64,000 nt of DNA from Asanoa ferruginea (GTDB lineage: Bacteria > Actinomycetota > Actinomycetes > Mycobacteriales > Micromonosporaceae). Below are positions 34,406 to 42,994 of this stretch, one piece after another (the first letter of the stretch is position 1; each line of letters begins with the position of its first letter). The position numbers and the translations under genes are program-made. Under the pieces are notes generated by a model, which was not told the origin of the DNA, did not search any database, and was given only the letters and a program-made list of their open reading frames with translations. The stretch spans positions 1,798,001 through 1,862,000 of the forward strand of contig NZ_QUMQ01000001.1 in assembly GCF_003387075.1 (NCBI RefSeq). Direction: 5' to 3'.

Positions 34406-36508
34406 GTGACCGACGAGTCAAAGCCCCCTGTCGCGAAGCGGGTTCACCGCGAACGCACCCATCACGGCGACACCATCGTCGACGAGTACGCATGGCTCGC
34501 GGAAAAGGACGATCCCGACACGCTCGACTACCTCAAGGCCGAAAACCGCTACACCGAGGCGGTGACCGCCCACCTCGCGCCGCTGCGGGAGAAGCTGTTC
34601 GGCGAGATCCGGGCCCGCACCCAGGAGACCGATCTCTCGGTGCCCACCCGGATGGGGCAGTTCTGGTATTACACCCGCACCGTCGAGGGCCAGCAGTATC
34701 CGATCCACTGCCGGGTGCCGCTCGACGACCCGACCGACACGACGCCGCCCGCCACCGGCGACGGCGCCCCGCTGCCGGGCGAGCAGATCCTGCTCGACGG
34801 CAACGCGCTCGCCGAGGGGCACGAGTTCTTCTCCCTGGGGGCGTTCGACGTCAGCCCTGACGGCAACCGGCTCGCCTACTCGACCGACTTCACCGGCGAC
34901 GAGCGCTTCACCCTGAAGATCAAAGACCTGCGCACCGGCGAGGTGCTTCCCGACGAGGTGCCGGACACCTTCTATGGCACTGCCTGGTCGTACGACGGTG
35001 GCACGCTCTTCTATCTGACCGTCGACGACGCGTGGCGCCCGCACCGCGTGTGGCGGCACACGGTCGGCGCACCGACCGGCGACGACGCGATCGTCTACGA
35101 GGAGCTCGACGAGCGGTTCTGGGTCGGTGTCGACCTGACCCGCTCGCAGCGCTACGTGCTGATCGACGCCGGCAGCAAGATCACCAGCGAGGTCCGGGTG
35201 ATCCCGGCCGACGACCCGACCTCCGAGCCGGCGTTGATCGCGCCGCGGCGGCAGGGCGTCGAATACTCCGTGGAGCACCACGGGCACCGCTTCCTGATCT
35301 TGCACAACGACGGCGCCGAAGACTTCGAGTTGGCCTACACGTCGGTCGACGACCCCAGCGGCTGGGTCACAATGGTTCCGCACCAGCCCGGCACCCGGCT
35401 CGAGTCGGTCGACGCGTTCGCCGAGCACCTGGTCATCTCGTTGCGCCGCGACGGCCTCAGTGGCCTGCGGATCCTTCCGCTCGGCGAAACCGACGGCTAT
35501 GACATGCGGTTCCCCGAACCGATCTACAGCGTCAACATCGATTCAAACCCGGAATACCAGACCGCCAGCGTACGGCTGCGCTACACCTCACTGACCACAC
35601 CGGAATCGGTGTACGACTACGACCTGGCCACCAGTGAGCTGATCCTGCGCAAGCGCAAGCCGGTGCGACCCGGCCCTGACGGGCGCGAGTTCGACCCGGC
35701 CGACTACGAGCAGCAGCGCGAGTGGGCGCTGGCCGACGACGGCACCCGGGTGCCGATCTCGCTGATCCGCCGCAAGGGCACCCCGCGCGACGGCTCGGCG
35801 CCGTGTGTCCTCTACGGCTACGGCTCCTACGAGGCCTCGATGGACCCGTGGTTCTCGGTGCCCCGCCTGTCGTTGCTCGACCGCGGCATGGTCTTCGCGG
35901 TCGCGCACGTGCGCGGCGGCGGCGAGCTGGGCCGGCACTGGTATGAGGACGGCAAGCTGCTCGCCAAGAAGAACACGTTCAGCGACTTCGTCGCCTGCGC
36001 GCAGCACCTCGCCAAGGCCGGCTGGACCTCGCCCGACCGGCTGGTCGCCCGCGGCGGCTCGGCCGGCGGCCTGCTGATGGGCGCGGTGGCCAACCTCGCG
36101 CCGCAGGCGTTCACGGCGATCGTGGCCGAAGTGCCCTTTGTGGACCCGCTGACGTCCATCCTGGACCCGTCGTTGCCGCTGACCGTGATGGAGTGGGAGG
36201 AGTGGGGCAACCCGCTCGCCGACGCCGAGGTCTACGAATACATGAAGTCCTACTCGCCCTACGAGAACGTCTCCGATGTGGACTATCCGGCGATCCTGGC
36301 GGCCAGCAGCCTCAACGACACCCGGGTGCTCTACCACGAGCCGACCAAGTGGGTGGCCCGGCTGCGGGCCACCGCGGAGCGCGGCCATTACCTGTTGAAG
36401 ACCGAGATGGGTGCGGGCCACGGCGGTCCGAGCGGCCGCTACGACGCGTGGAAGGACGAGGCCTTCATCGCGGCCTGGATCCTCGACCGCGTCGGTCTCG
36501 CTGGCTGA
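34406..36508 (+). CDS. ptrB: Oligopeptidase B (S9A family serine peptidase)
   Basis: 700 residues from the GTG at 34406. The N-terminal propeller (~75-400) is followed by an alpha/beta-hydrolase domain. The nucleophile is ARGGSAGGLLMG (Ser near residue 550), the charge-relay Asp is in ASSLNDTRV (~635) and the His in MGAGHGGPSG (~670). LYGYGSYEASMDP and VAHVRGGGELGRHWYEDGK are signatures of oligopeptidase B, which cuts short peptides after Arg/Lys in the cytoplasm. The Glu residues that set the basic P1 preference cannot be confirmed here. The gene is followed by a strong hairpin at 36520. Confidence 0.93.
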   Translation: MTDESKPPVAKRVHRERTHHGDTIVDEYAWLAEKDDPDTLDYLKAENRYTEAVTAHLAPLREKLFGEIRARTQETDLSVPTRMGQFWYYTRTVEGQQYPIHCRVPLDDPTDTTPPATGDGAPLPGEQILLDGNALAEGHEFFSLGAFDVSPDGNRLAYSTDFTGDERFTLKIKDLRTGEVLPDEVPDTFYGTAWSYDGGTLFYLTVDDAWRPHRVWRHTVGAPTGDDAIVYEELDERFWVGVDLTRSQRYVLIDAGSKITSEVRVIPADDPTSEPALIAPRRQGVEYSVEHHGHRFLILHNDGAEDFELAYTSVDDPSGWVTMVPHQPGTRLESVDAFAEHLVISLRRDGLSGLRILPLGETDGYDMRFPEPIYSVNIDSNPEYQTASVRLRYTSLTTPESVYDYDLATSELILRKRKPVRPGPDGREFDPADYEQQREWALADDGTRVPISLIRRKGTPRDGSAPCVLYGYGSYEASMDPWFSVPRLSLLDRGMVFAVAHVRGGGELGRHWYEDGKLLAKKNTFSDFVACAQHLAKAGWTSPDRLVARGGSAGGLLMGAVANLAPQAFTAIVAEVPFVDPLTSILDPSLPLTVMEWEEWGNPLADAEVYEYMKSYSPYENVSDVDYPAILAASSLNDTRVLYHEPTKWVARLRATAERGHYLLKTEMGAGHGGPSGRYDAWKDEAFIAAWILDRVGLAG

Positions 36509-36519
36509 ATGAACGCGAA

Positions 36520-36550
36520 GGGCCTATCCGGTGTGCCCGGATAGGCCCTC
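36520..36550. terminator. Bidirectional hairpin terminator
   Basis: 13-base arms (AGGGCCTATCCGG and its complement at 36538-36550) with a five-base loop lie between the convergent ends of ptrB and the small membrane protein. There is no T tail, as is common for actinobacterial terminators. Confidence 0.75.
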
Positions 36551-36561
36551 GACCAGCGCTG

Positions 36562-36804
36562 TCAGTTGGCCAGCGCGGCGCCGATGATGATGCCGAGCAC
36601 CGCGCCCACCACGCTCGCGCCGGCGGCATACCAGCCGAGCGGCTTGTCGCCGAGCATGGCTGCGACGATGCCCAGGATCAGGCCGAGCAGGCCGAAGGGC
36701 AGCGGAAAGAGGAGCACCGCGCCCACGGCGAAGACGAACGCGATGATGGTGCAGATGCGGGCGGCCGAGCTACGCGGCCGTGCAGGGCTGGTCGGGTAGG
36801 ACAT
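36562..36804 (-). CDS. Small two-helix membrane protein (DUF4190-like)
   Basis: 80 residues with two hydrophobic segments (~17-45 and ~57-78) separated by a short Gly/Lys turn (MLGDKPLGWY). The pattern fits small DUF4190-type proteins common in actinobacteria, of unknown role. GAGGAGTGACGGC lies just before the ATG, a usable ribosome-binding site. It is convergent with ptrB and its start is ~60 bases from the end of the dehydratase gene. Confidence 0.75.
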   Translation of the reverse strand: MSYPTSPARPRSSAARICTIIAFVFAVGAVLLFPLPFGLLGLILGIVAAMLGDKPLGWYAAGASVVGAVLGIIIGAALAN

Positions 36805-36864
36805 GCCGTCACTCCTCGGTTTGTCGGGACGGCGAAGTCATTACCCAACCGGCCCCCGAGATAT

Positions 36865-37815
36865 TCAGGCGGTTGCCGCCACCGACAACACTGCCGGGTC
36901 GACGTTGCCGCCCGAGATCACCGCGACCGTGCGTCCTTGGCGCAGCAGGTCGCGGCGGAACAGGAACGCCGCCGTCGCCACCGCCCCGCTCGGCTCGACG
37001 ACGAGCCGGGAGCGTTGCACCAACCTGGCCGTCGCGGCGGCGATCTGCGCCTCGGTGACGGTGATGATGCCGTCGAGCCGCGCCCGCAGGTGCGCGAAGG
37101 TCAACTCGCTCAGCGGCACCCGCAGCCCGTCGGCGCTGGTGCGGACCAGATCCGCGACGTCCCAGTTGACCAGCGTGCCGCGCTCCAGCGACTCGTGCGC
37201 GTCGCCGGCGAGTTCCGGCTCCACACCGAACACCTGCACGTCGGGCCGGCTGGCCTTGATTGCGGTCGCCACGCCGGAGGCGAGCCCGCCGCCGCCGACC
37301 GGGACCAGCACCACCTCGACGTCGGGACAGTCGGCGAGGATCTCCAGGCCGACCGTGCCCTGCCCGGCGATGATGTCGCGGTGGTCGTAGGGCGGGATCA
37401 GCGTCAGCCCGCGCTCGTCGGCCAGCCGTTGCGCTTCGGCCGCGCGCCGGCTCGGCGGGACCATCAGGATTTCGGCACCGATGTCGCGTACGGCGGCAAT
37501 CTTGATCTTTGGTGCGGTGTCCGGGATGACGACCACGCAGGGTGCGGCGTAGACCCGGGCCGCATAGGCGAGGGCCTGGCCGTGGTTGCCGGACGAGTGC
37601 GTGACCACGCCGCGGGCGCGCTGCTCGGGAGTCAGCCGGGAGACCGCATTGGTGGCACCGCGGAGCTTGAACGAGCCGACGGGTTGCAGGCTCTCGGGCT
37701 TGAGGTGCAGGCCGGGGGCCCAGGCGGCCGGCAGCACGGTGGTGCGCACCACGGAGCCGGCGATCGCCCGGGCCGCGGCTTCGACGTCGTCGACCGAGAT
37801 GAGGTCGACCGTCAC
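36865..37815 (-). CDS. Threonine/serine dehydratase (catabolic type, no ACT domain)
   Basis: 316 residues from the GTG at 37815, which overlaps the GntR stop (GTGA). It is a fold-type II PLP enzyme: VGSFKLRGATNA carries the lysine, THSSGNHGQALAYAA binds the substrate, and VPVGGGGLASG is the phosphate loop. Length and absence of a C-terminal regulatory ACT domain match catabolic threonine ammonia-lyase or serine dehydratase, which release ammonia and a 2-oxoacid. Serine racemase is a related alternative that cannot be excluded. The partner GntR regulator has only a DNA-binding domain. Confidence 0.88.
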   Translation of the reverse strand: MTVDLISVDDVEAAARAIAGSVVRTTVLPAAWAPGLHLKPESLQPVGSFKLRGATNAVSRLTPEQRARGVVTHSSGNHGQALAYAARVYAAPCVVVIPDTAPKIKIAAVRDIGAEILMVPPSRRAAEAQRLADERGLTLIPPYDHRDIIAGQGTVGLEILADCPDVEVVLVPVGGGGLASGVATAIKASRPDVQVFGVEPELAGDAHESLERGTLVNWDVADLVRTSADGLRVPLSELTFAHLRARLDGIITVTEAQIAAATARLVQRSRLVVEPSGAVATAAFLFRRDLLRQGRTVAVISGGNVDPAVLSVAATA

Positions 37816-38045
37816 CCCTCGCTCTCCGGACGGGCAACGTAGACACCCTTGCCCTGGCGACCGTCGAGCAGGCCCTCGGTCTTGAGGACCAGCATGGCGG
37901 ACTCGATCGTCTGGCTGCTCACGCCGTATTGCGCGCACATCTCGCGCTTGGTCGGCAGCTTGGCACCCGGCGCTAGTCGACCATCCTTGATCTGCTCGCG
38001 GAGGTCGTCGGCGACACGTCGGTAGTCCGGCTTGTAAGGGGACAT
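37812..38045 (-). CDS. GntR-family HTH protein lacking an effector domain
   Basis: 77 residues from the ATG at 38045 (MSPYKPDYRRVAD), essentially just the GntR winged helix (LAPGAKLPTKREMCAQYGVS is the recognition unit) with LLDGRQGKGVYVA closing it. No FCD or UTRA ligand domain follows, so it may be a constitutive binder or work with a partner. It begins the operon with the dehydratase (GTGA overlap). The intergenic region upstream is A/T-richer and carries a repeated 14-bp motif (38053-38196). Confidence 0.85.
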   Translation of the reverse strand: MSPYKPDYRRVADDLREQIKDGRLAPGAKLPTKREMCAQYGVSSQTIESAMLVLKTEGLLDGRQGKGVYVARPESEG

Positions 38046-38052
38046 CGGCTCA

Positions 38053-38196
38053 CTTCCGAGTTGGCCTGTCCAGTAGATCACCCTGTTTGCAATCTTGCAA
38101 CTACAAGACGACTAACCAAAGTTGCGAGGCAATGTAGACGTGCCAGAGTTGCCCTGACAGCATGTGTATCTGAAGGCGTTCGCTTCCGAGTTGGCC
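38053..38196. promoter_or_regulatory. Gene-free region upstream of GntR with a 14-bp direct repeat
   Basis: CTTCCGAGTTGGCC occurs at 38053-38066 and again at 38183-38196, bracketing ~115 bases of A/T-richer DNA with short dyads such as TTGCAATCTTGCAA. This is a natural place for a divergent promoter and operator of the GntR protein. From ~38200 to 38428 the sequence is very G+C-rich with no supportable gene (a 71-codon frame from GTG 38164 looks spurious). Confidence 0.5.
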
Positions 38197-38428
38197 CTTG
38201 CGAGACGGGCTCCTTCACCCCCGGTTCGGGCACCGCGCCCGTTCCGAGCCGGGGCGGGCCCGGCGACCCGTCACCGACCCGCCCCGGCGACTCCAGATGG
38301 CCATGCCCGCTCCCGCGCACGCCCCAGCGTGATCCCCCGCGGGAACCGGTCAACGGCCTGCGGCGGCAGCGGTCCGTGACGCAAGGTCCGGGCCGCTGTC
38401 TGTCGCGGACCCTCGAGGAGCTCGGCGG

Positions 38429-38626
38429 ATGTTCTTCAAACGCCCAGACCCCGCCCAGGTGGAGGCGTGGAACCGCACCTACCTGGAGCACACCCGCGAC
38501 CCGCAGGACCCGAGCCGATGCGCGGTCTCCGGGTGCACGGGCCGGTTTCCGTGCGCGCCTCGGGTCGAGGCTGCGGAACTGCTGATCCTGGCCGGCATCG
38601 GCGTGCCCGACGACCCAGGTCAATAG
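38429..38626 (+). CDS. Small Cys-containing hypothetical protein
   Basis: 65 residues (start ATG preceded by GAGGAGC at the right distance). It contains RCAVSGCTGRFPC, a possible metal-binding cluster, and a short helical N-terminus (VEAWNRTYLEHTR). No family is recognised with confidence. It is shorter than most annotated genes but has a good ribosome-binding site and does not overlap anything else. From 38627 to 38796 nothing was found. Confidence 0.5.
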   Translation: MFFKRPDPAQVEAWNRTYLEHTRDPQDPSRCAVSGCTGRFPCAPRVEAAELLILAGIGVPDDPGQ

Positions 38627-38796
38627 GCGGACCTGCAAAGGCGTTTACCAAGAAATCGGGCTGGGACCACCATGGGAGCGCACGAGGAACTGCCATCGCA
38701 GCAGACGAGGCCGACGGCTGATCGAATATCTGTCGGCGCACCCCGGTTCTGTTCCTCCGCCAGCGCGGATTTAGCACCCAACCAGTCGAACGTGGT

Positions 38797-40344
38797 TCAG
38801 CTCTGCTTCGCCGGTGGGCGGGCCGGACCGGCGGCGATTTGGGCCAGGCGGGCGACCGCGGCCACCACGATCGCCTCGGTTTCGGTGCCCTGCAACGGGA
38901 GCTTTTTGCGCCGGCGGACCGCCCACGTGTGGTTGAGGTCGTCGACGAAGCGTTGCCGGTCGGACAGGAACGCCAGCTCCGGGTCGGCGCGGGCCTGGTC
39001 CCACATCAGCTCTTCGGTCGCGGCCAGTAGGGCACGTCCGAGGTTTGCCCATGCCAGCGGCAGGTAGGCGGCGGACTCGACCCGCTCGGCCGCGCACGAA
39101 TAGAGACAAGCGATCGCGTAGAGGGTGCTCGAGTCGGCGGCGGCCTTTGGCGGCTGGTCGCGCAACTCCTCGGCCGCTACCGCGGTCGCGGCCGGGTCGC
39201 CGGAGAGTAAAGCGCACTTGAGGCGGCGGACGCGTTGGCGCTCGCGTTCGTCGGCCAGCTCCGTCGCGGTCGCCGAGCCGGCGTTGTCGCCTGGGTTGGT
39301 GGCCAGCCGCTGCTCCGCCTCGCCCCAGCTCTCGCTCGCGTCGAGGAACGCCCGACGGGCCTTGGCCTCGACGTTTTCGACGCGGTAGGCGAAGCCCAGC
39401 CGCTCTTGCACCGCGCCGCGGATCGACGCCGGGCGGTGGTAGGCGCTCAGTGCGGTGCCGACCTGGGAAAGGTCGTCGAGTGCCTCGGCGCCGAAGGCCA
39501 GCGAGTGGTCGGCGAACTCCTTCATCGCGTCCAAGGTCAGCGCAGCCGCCAGCATGCGCTGGAGCTCGAGGCGGGTGGTCAGGGTCTTGCGCCGGCTCAG
39601 CCACGGCACCGCCAGCGAGCGCGCCGGGGTCGCCCGCAGCCGGCGGGCGACCAGCCGCAGCGCCACCCAGTGCGCGGCCGGCTCGATCAGGGTGACCAGG
39701 CGCTCCTGCCACGACTGGCCGGCCGGTTGGACGCCCGGCGGCTCCCAGAGCGTCGTCGCCGCGATCGGTGATCCGTCGAGCTCGTGCAGCTCGATCGCGA
39801 GCCCGAGCCGCTGGTTGCCGCTCTCGCCGCGGAGCAGCGGCGCCGTCTGCACCAGGCAGCCGCGTGGGTTGGGCAGCGCCGAGCTGAGCGCGCCCAGGAT
39901 GCCGTCGGCCTGCCCCGGCGCGACCGCGCGCAGGCCGTTGGCCACGGTCGCCATCGTGTCTTTGGCCGCCGAGGTGATCGGCTCGGTGTCGTTGGTGATC
40001 GCGACCTCGGCCGGCAGCCGGCGCAGCCGCACGTCGCGCCGGAACACGTCGTCGACGATCCCCCGCGCCGCCGCGGCCTCGTCGGTCAGCGCTGCCTGGA
40101 CGCGTTGCCGCAGCCAGGGTGACAGCGTCAACGCCTCGCCCTCGCTGCCGGCGATCGCCGCTGGCAGGGGTGCGGTGTCGTTGATGACGAGTTGCTGGCG
40201 CAACCGCTCGCGGATCGCCCGGGACAGCCCGACCAGGATCACCACCACCGCGACGACCGCGGCGGCGGCCAGCGTCGCCTTGCTGATCGTGTCGGCGAGC
40301 GCGCCGACATCGTCGATGCTGAAAGCGAGCAGGGGCCGCGCCAT
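38797..40344 (-). CDS. Membrane-anchored protein with helical repeat-like domain, unknown function
   Basis: 515 residues. One membrane segment near the N-terminus (AAAVVAVVVILVGL, ~27-42) is followed by a long soluble region. The middle (~60-270) has beta/alpha character, and the second half (~270-500) is a succession of Ala/Leu-rich amphipathic helices resembling TPR-like repeats (LGFAYRVENVEAKARRAFLDASESW; YLPLAWANLGRALLAA). No catalytic motif is recognised. It is divergent from a papain-like cysteine protease candidate across an ~83-bp gap, so the pair may act together, but this is inference. Confidence 0.75.
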   Translation of the reverse strand: MARPLLAFSIDDVGALADTISKATLAAAAVVAVVVILVGLSRAIRERLRQQLVINDTAPLPAAIAGSEGEALTLSPWLRQRVQAALTDEAAAARGIVDDVFRRDVRLRRLPAEVAITNDTEPITSAAKDTMATVANGLRAVAPGQADGILGALSSALPNPRGCLVQTAPLLRGESGNQRLGLAIELHELDGSPIAATTLWEPPGVQPAGQSWQERLVTLIEPAAHWVALRLVARRLRATPARSLAVPWLSRRKTLTTRLELQRMLAAALTLDAMKEFADHSLAFGAEALDDLSQVGTALSAYHRPASIRGAVQERLGFAYRVENVEAKARRAFLDASESWGEAEQRLATNPGDNAGSATATELADERERQRVRRLKCALLSGDPAATAVAAEELRDQPPKAAADSSTLYAIACLYSCAAERVESAAYLPLAWANLGRALLAATEELMWDQARADPELAFLSDRQRFVDDLNHTWAVRRRKKLPLQGTETEAIVVAAVARLAQIAAGPARPPAKQS

Positions 40345-40427
40345 TGCATCTCCAATCGTCCCGGCTCAATCTAGAGAAAGCGCCGCCGTCGGGCGACCCC
40401 TGTGGACAACCAGCCGAGGGAGGGAAG

Positions 40428-41120
40428 GTGCCGGAGAGCTTCCTGCCGTCGCGACATGGGTTCACATTCGACAACGTGTGGCCCGCCCAACCTGCCGTCG
40501 TCGTGCCGACCCCGTTCGGCGACGTGCCGTTCGGCAAAGCCAACGGTGGTCTCTGCGGCGGCATGGTGTTCGCCGCCCTCGACTATTGGAACGCCGGCCG
40601 GCAACCGCCCGCCAGCCGCCCGCCGCTGGGCACCCCGCTCTACGCGTTCATCGTCCGCCGCCTGCTGGAGTCGTGGCGGCTGCCCGGCGGCGTCGCGAAA
40701 TACTACGAGTGGATGGGCATGCCCGACACCGACTCGCCCGGCCTCCAGCTCTTCGGCCGCCCGTTGCTGACCCGGCGCGGCATCGCCTACCGCACCGTCA
40801 GCGGCGAGTGGCCGGCCATCCGCGGCGAGCTCGACCGTGGCGCGCCGGTGCCCCTCGGCGTGATCACCGTGGCCTCGCGGCAGCCCCGCGACCTCGCGCT
40901 CAACCATCAGGTGCTGGCCTACGGCTACACCAACACGGGCAACGAGATCAAAGTGAAGGTGTACGACCCCAACCGCGGCCGCCGTGACGACATCGCGATC
41001 AGCTTCAAGTCTGGCGCCGCACCGGTCACGTTCAGCCACAACCTCGGCATCGGCGGGCGGCCCGTGCGCGGCTTCTTCCGCACCGGCTACCGCGCCCAGC
41101 GGCTACCGTCCGGCGGCTGA
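40428..41120 (+). CDS. Putative papain-like cysteine peptidase (C39-like)
   Basis: 230 residues from the GTG at 40428, preceded by GAGGGAGGGAAG. The order of candidate catalytic residues fits a papain-type fold: Cys in NGGLCGGMVFAALDYW (near residue 47), His in LALNHQVLAYGY (~160), and Asp/Asn in KVYDPNRG (~185). The short length and lack of a signal peptide suggest a cytoplasmic or effector-like enzyme, for example a domain used by polymorphic toxins. Substrate unknown; catalytic assignment is by residue order only. Confidence 0.65.
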   Translation: MPESFLPSRHGFTFDNVWPAQPAVVVPTPFGDVPFGKANGGLCGGMVFAALDYWNAGRQPPASRPPLGTPLYAFIVRRLLESWRLPGGVAKYYEWMGMPDTDSPGLQLFGRPLLTRRGIAYRTVSGEWPAIRGELDRGAPVPLGVITVASRQPRDLALNHQVLAYGYTNTGNEIKVKVYDPNRGRRDDIAISFKSGAAPVTFSHNLGIGGRPVRGFFRTGYRAQRLPSGG

Positions 41121-42098
41121 CATCGCTTTGGCCAACTCCGGCGCGGTCTCCTCGGGCCGGCTGGGGTTGACCAGCAGGCCGGTCGCCAGTTCCAGGCCCG
41201 CGAACGTCGTCGTACGCGGGAAGATCTCGACGTGCCACTGGCACCAGCGCGCCAGTTCTCGGGCGTCCACATCAGACGGTCCGGCGTGGACCACGAGGTT
41301 GTAGGCCGGGTCGCCGAGCACCTCGGCCAGCCCGCGCAGCAACGCCGGCAGGGTCCGGGCAACGGCCGCGAGGCCGTCGTCGGTCGCGTCGGCCAGCGAG
41401 CCGCGCCCGTCATCAGGAAAGAGCACGGTCTGCTGGGGTACGGAGGCCGCGTACGGCTGATAGACCAGCACCCCGTTGTCGGCGACGATCCGCTCGCCGG
41501 TGCCGCGCTCGGCGGCGGCCAGGTCGTCGACCAACCGGCGCCCGGTGTCGGCATAGTGCCCGCGAGCCAGCCGCCACCGCGCGGCCAGCCCGGGCGGCGC
41601 CTGGTCGAGCGCGACGAGTTGGCTGTGCGGATGCCGCAGCGAGGCTCCGGCGGCCGCGCCGTAGTTGCGGAACACCACAACCGCGGCCGGCCGACCCGCC
41701 GCCAGCGCCCGGGCCCGCTCGCGGAGGCCGAGCAGCACTTCGAGGGCCTTCTCGGTGCTGGCGAAGCGCAGGTCCCAGTCGTGCTCCGGCGACTCGACCA
41801 GCACCTCGTGGTCGCCGGTCGCCGGGAACCGGGAGAACAGGCCGGTCGCCGTACTCCCGTCTGTTCCTGCTGGGCTCACGATCGGGAACTTGTTGGCGAA
41901 CGCCCGCACCTGCCACGGACCGTCGCCAGCGGGCAGCCGCATGCGCTCGGGCGGCGTCTGATCCTCATGACCCGGACAGAACGGACAACCGACCGAGGTC
42001 GGCCGCGCGTCGTCCGGCCGCTCCGCCCGCCGCGGCGCGCTCAGTCGCCACTCACCCGTTTCCGCGTCGACCCTCGTCTCCGTGATCACATTGTTCAA
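41103..42098 (-). CDS. galT: Galactose-1-phosphate uridylyltransferase
   Basis: 331 residues of the GalT/HIT superfamily. GCPFCPGHE (near residue 37) holds the zinc cysteines, and SLRHPHSQLVAL (~155) is the active-site HPHxQ that forms the uridylyl-histidine intermediate. Other conserved stretches are NKFPIVSP and HVEIFPR. It would convert galactose-1-phosphate plus UDP-glucose to UDP-galactose, the middle Leloir step; no galE or galK is adjacent. Its last bases overlap the convergent cysteine peptidase gene by 18 bp. Confidence 0.88.
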   Translation of the reverse strand: MNNVITETRVDAETGEWRLSAPRRAERPDDARPTSVGCPFCPGHEDQTPPERMRLPAGDGPWQVRAFANKFPIVSPAGTDGSTATGLFSRFPATGDHEVLVESPEHDWDLRFASTEKALEVLLGLRERARALAAGRPAAVVVFRNYGAAAGASLRHPHSQLVALDQAPPGLAARWRLARGHYADTGRRLVDDLAAAERGTGERIVADNGVLVYQPYAASVPQQTVLFPDDGRGSLADATDDGLAAVARTLPALLRGLAEVLGDPAYNLVVHAGPSDVDARELARWCQWHVEIFPRTTTFAGLELATGLLVNPSRPEETAPELAKAMSAAGR

Positions 42099-42129
42099 CT
42101 TAAGGGATCAAGGAAGGCGTTAGCACTCT

Positions 42130-42147
42130 TGTGCTAAGTGGCGCTAC
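42130..42147. promoter_or_regulatory. Palindromic operator-like site upstream of the alkB-like gene
   Basis: TTAGCAC-TCTT-GTGCTAA is a perfect 7-bp inverted repeat, 10 bases before the alkB-like start and 31 bases from the galT start, in the divergent promoter region. Each half matches the outer half of a CIRCE element, but the CIRCE nine-base spacer is absent. Confidence 0.6.
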
Positions 42148-42156
42148 GCTGCGGTA

Positions 42157-42792
42157 ATGCACGGGATCGCACACCAGCCCTCGATGTTTGACCTGGTCGA
42201 CGAGCCGACCCTCGGTCGGCTGGAAGATCGCATCCAACGCACCACGCTCACCCGCGGCGCGTGGGTCGACCACCTGCCCGGTTGGGTCGGCGGCTCCGAG
42301 TCGATCCTGGAAACGCTGCTCGGCGACATCGGCTGGCGGGCCGAGCGCCGCGAGATGTATGAGCGCGAGGTCGACGTCCCGCGGCTGCTCCGCTGGTATG
42401 ACGTCGATGAGGAACTGCCGCACCCGCTGCTGACGGAGGCCCGGGAGCGGCTGACCGCCTACTACGCCGAGGAGTTGCGCGAGCCCTTCGTCACCACCGG
42501 CATGTGCCTTTACCGCGACGGCCGCGACAGTGTGGCCTGGCACGGCGACACCACCGGCCGCTCGTCGAGCCAGGACACGCTGGTCGCGATCGTCTCGTTC
42601 GGCTCGCCCCGCCCGCTGATGCTCCGCCCACGCGGCGGTGGCGGCGACAGCCTCAAGTTCCCCCTGGGCCACGGCGACCTGGTCGTCATGGGCGGCTCCT
42701 GCCAGCGCACCTGGGAACACGCCATCCCGAAGACCGCCAAGAAGGTCGGCCCCCGGGTCAGCGTCCAGTTCCGCCCAATCGGCGTCAGCTAG
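42157..42792 (+). CDS. AlkB-like 2-oxoglutarate/Fe(II) dioxygenase
   Basis: 211 residues of the 2OG-Fe(II) dioxygenase fold. The iron ligands can be read as His and Asp in VAWHGDTTG (near residue 129) and His in WEHAIPK (near 190), and the 2-oxoglutarate arginines in RVSVQFRP (C-terminus). This arrangement is that of AlkB-type enzymes that oxidatively demethylate alkylated DNA or RNA bases. A palindromic site sits just upstream. The 3' end continues into a 15-bp repeat array that appears to copy it. Confidence 0.85.
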   Translation: MHGIAHQPSMFDLVDEPTLGRLEDRIQRTTLTRGAWVDHLPGWVGGSESILETLLGDIGWRAERREMYEREVDVPRLLRWYDVDEELPHPLLTEARERLTAYYAEELREPFVTTGMCLYRDGRDSVAWHGDTTGRSSSQDTLVAIVSFGSPRPLMLRPRGGGGDSLKFPLGHGDLVVMGGSCQRTWEHAIPKTAKKVGPRVSVQFRPIGVS

Positions 42793-42994
42793 CAGACCGC
42801 CCGGCGCCAGACCCCGCAGGCGCCAGACCCGCAGGCGCCAGACCCGCAGGCGCCAGACCCGCAGGCGCCAGACCCGCAGGCGCCAGACCCGCAGGCGCCA
42901 GACCCGCAGGCGCCAGGCCCGCAGGCCGACCCGGCGTCAGGCCAGCAGAGCCGGCCCCGCGCCAGGCCAGCAGACCCACCCGGCGTCAGCTAGC
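42781..42994. repeat. 15-bp tandem array between convergent genes, flanked by a 13-bp direct repeat
   Basis: GCAGGCGCCAGACCC recurs at 42816, 42831, 42846, 42861, 42876, 42891 and 42906, giving seven near-perfect copies. GGCGTCAGCTAGC stands on both sides (42781-42793 and 42982-42994) and contains the stop codons of both convergent genes (alkB-like and epimerase). The ~60 bases on the right are a degraded extension of the same sequence. Confidence 0.9.

Noticed and set aside
38164-38379. 71-codon frame from GTG 38164
   Set aside because: No ribosome-binding site, Pro/Arg-rich composition typical of antisense or noncoding G+C-rich DNA.
42130-42147. True CIRCE element
   Set aside because: The spacer is four bases rather than nine and the inner GAG/CTC part is missing; kept only as an operator-like palindrome.
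42785-42979. 64-codon frame with Gly-Leu-Ala-Pro-Ala repeats
   Set aside because: Direct product of the 15-bp array; no ribosome-binding site and no conserved residues.
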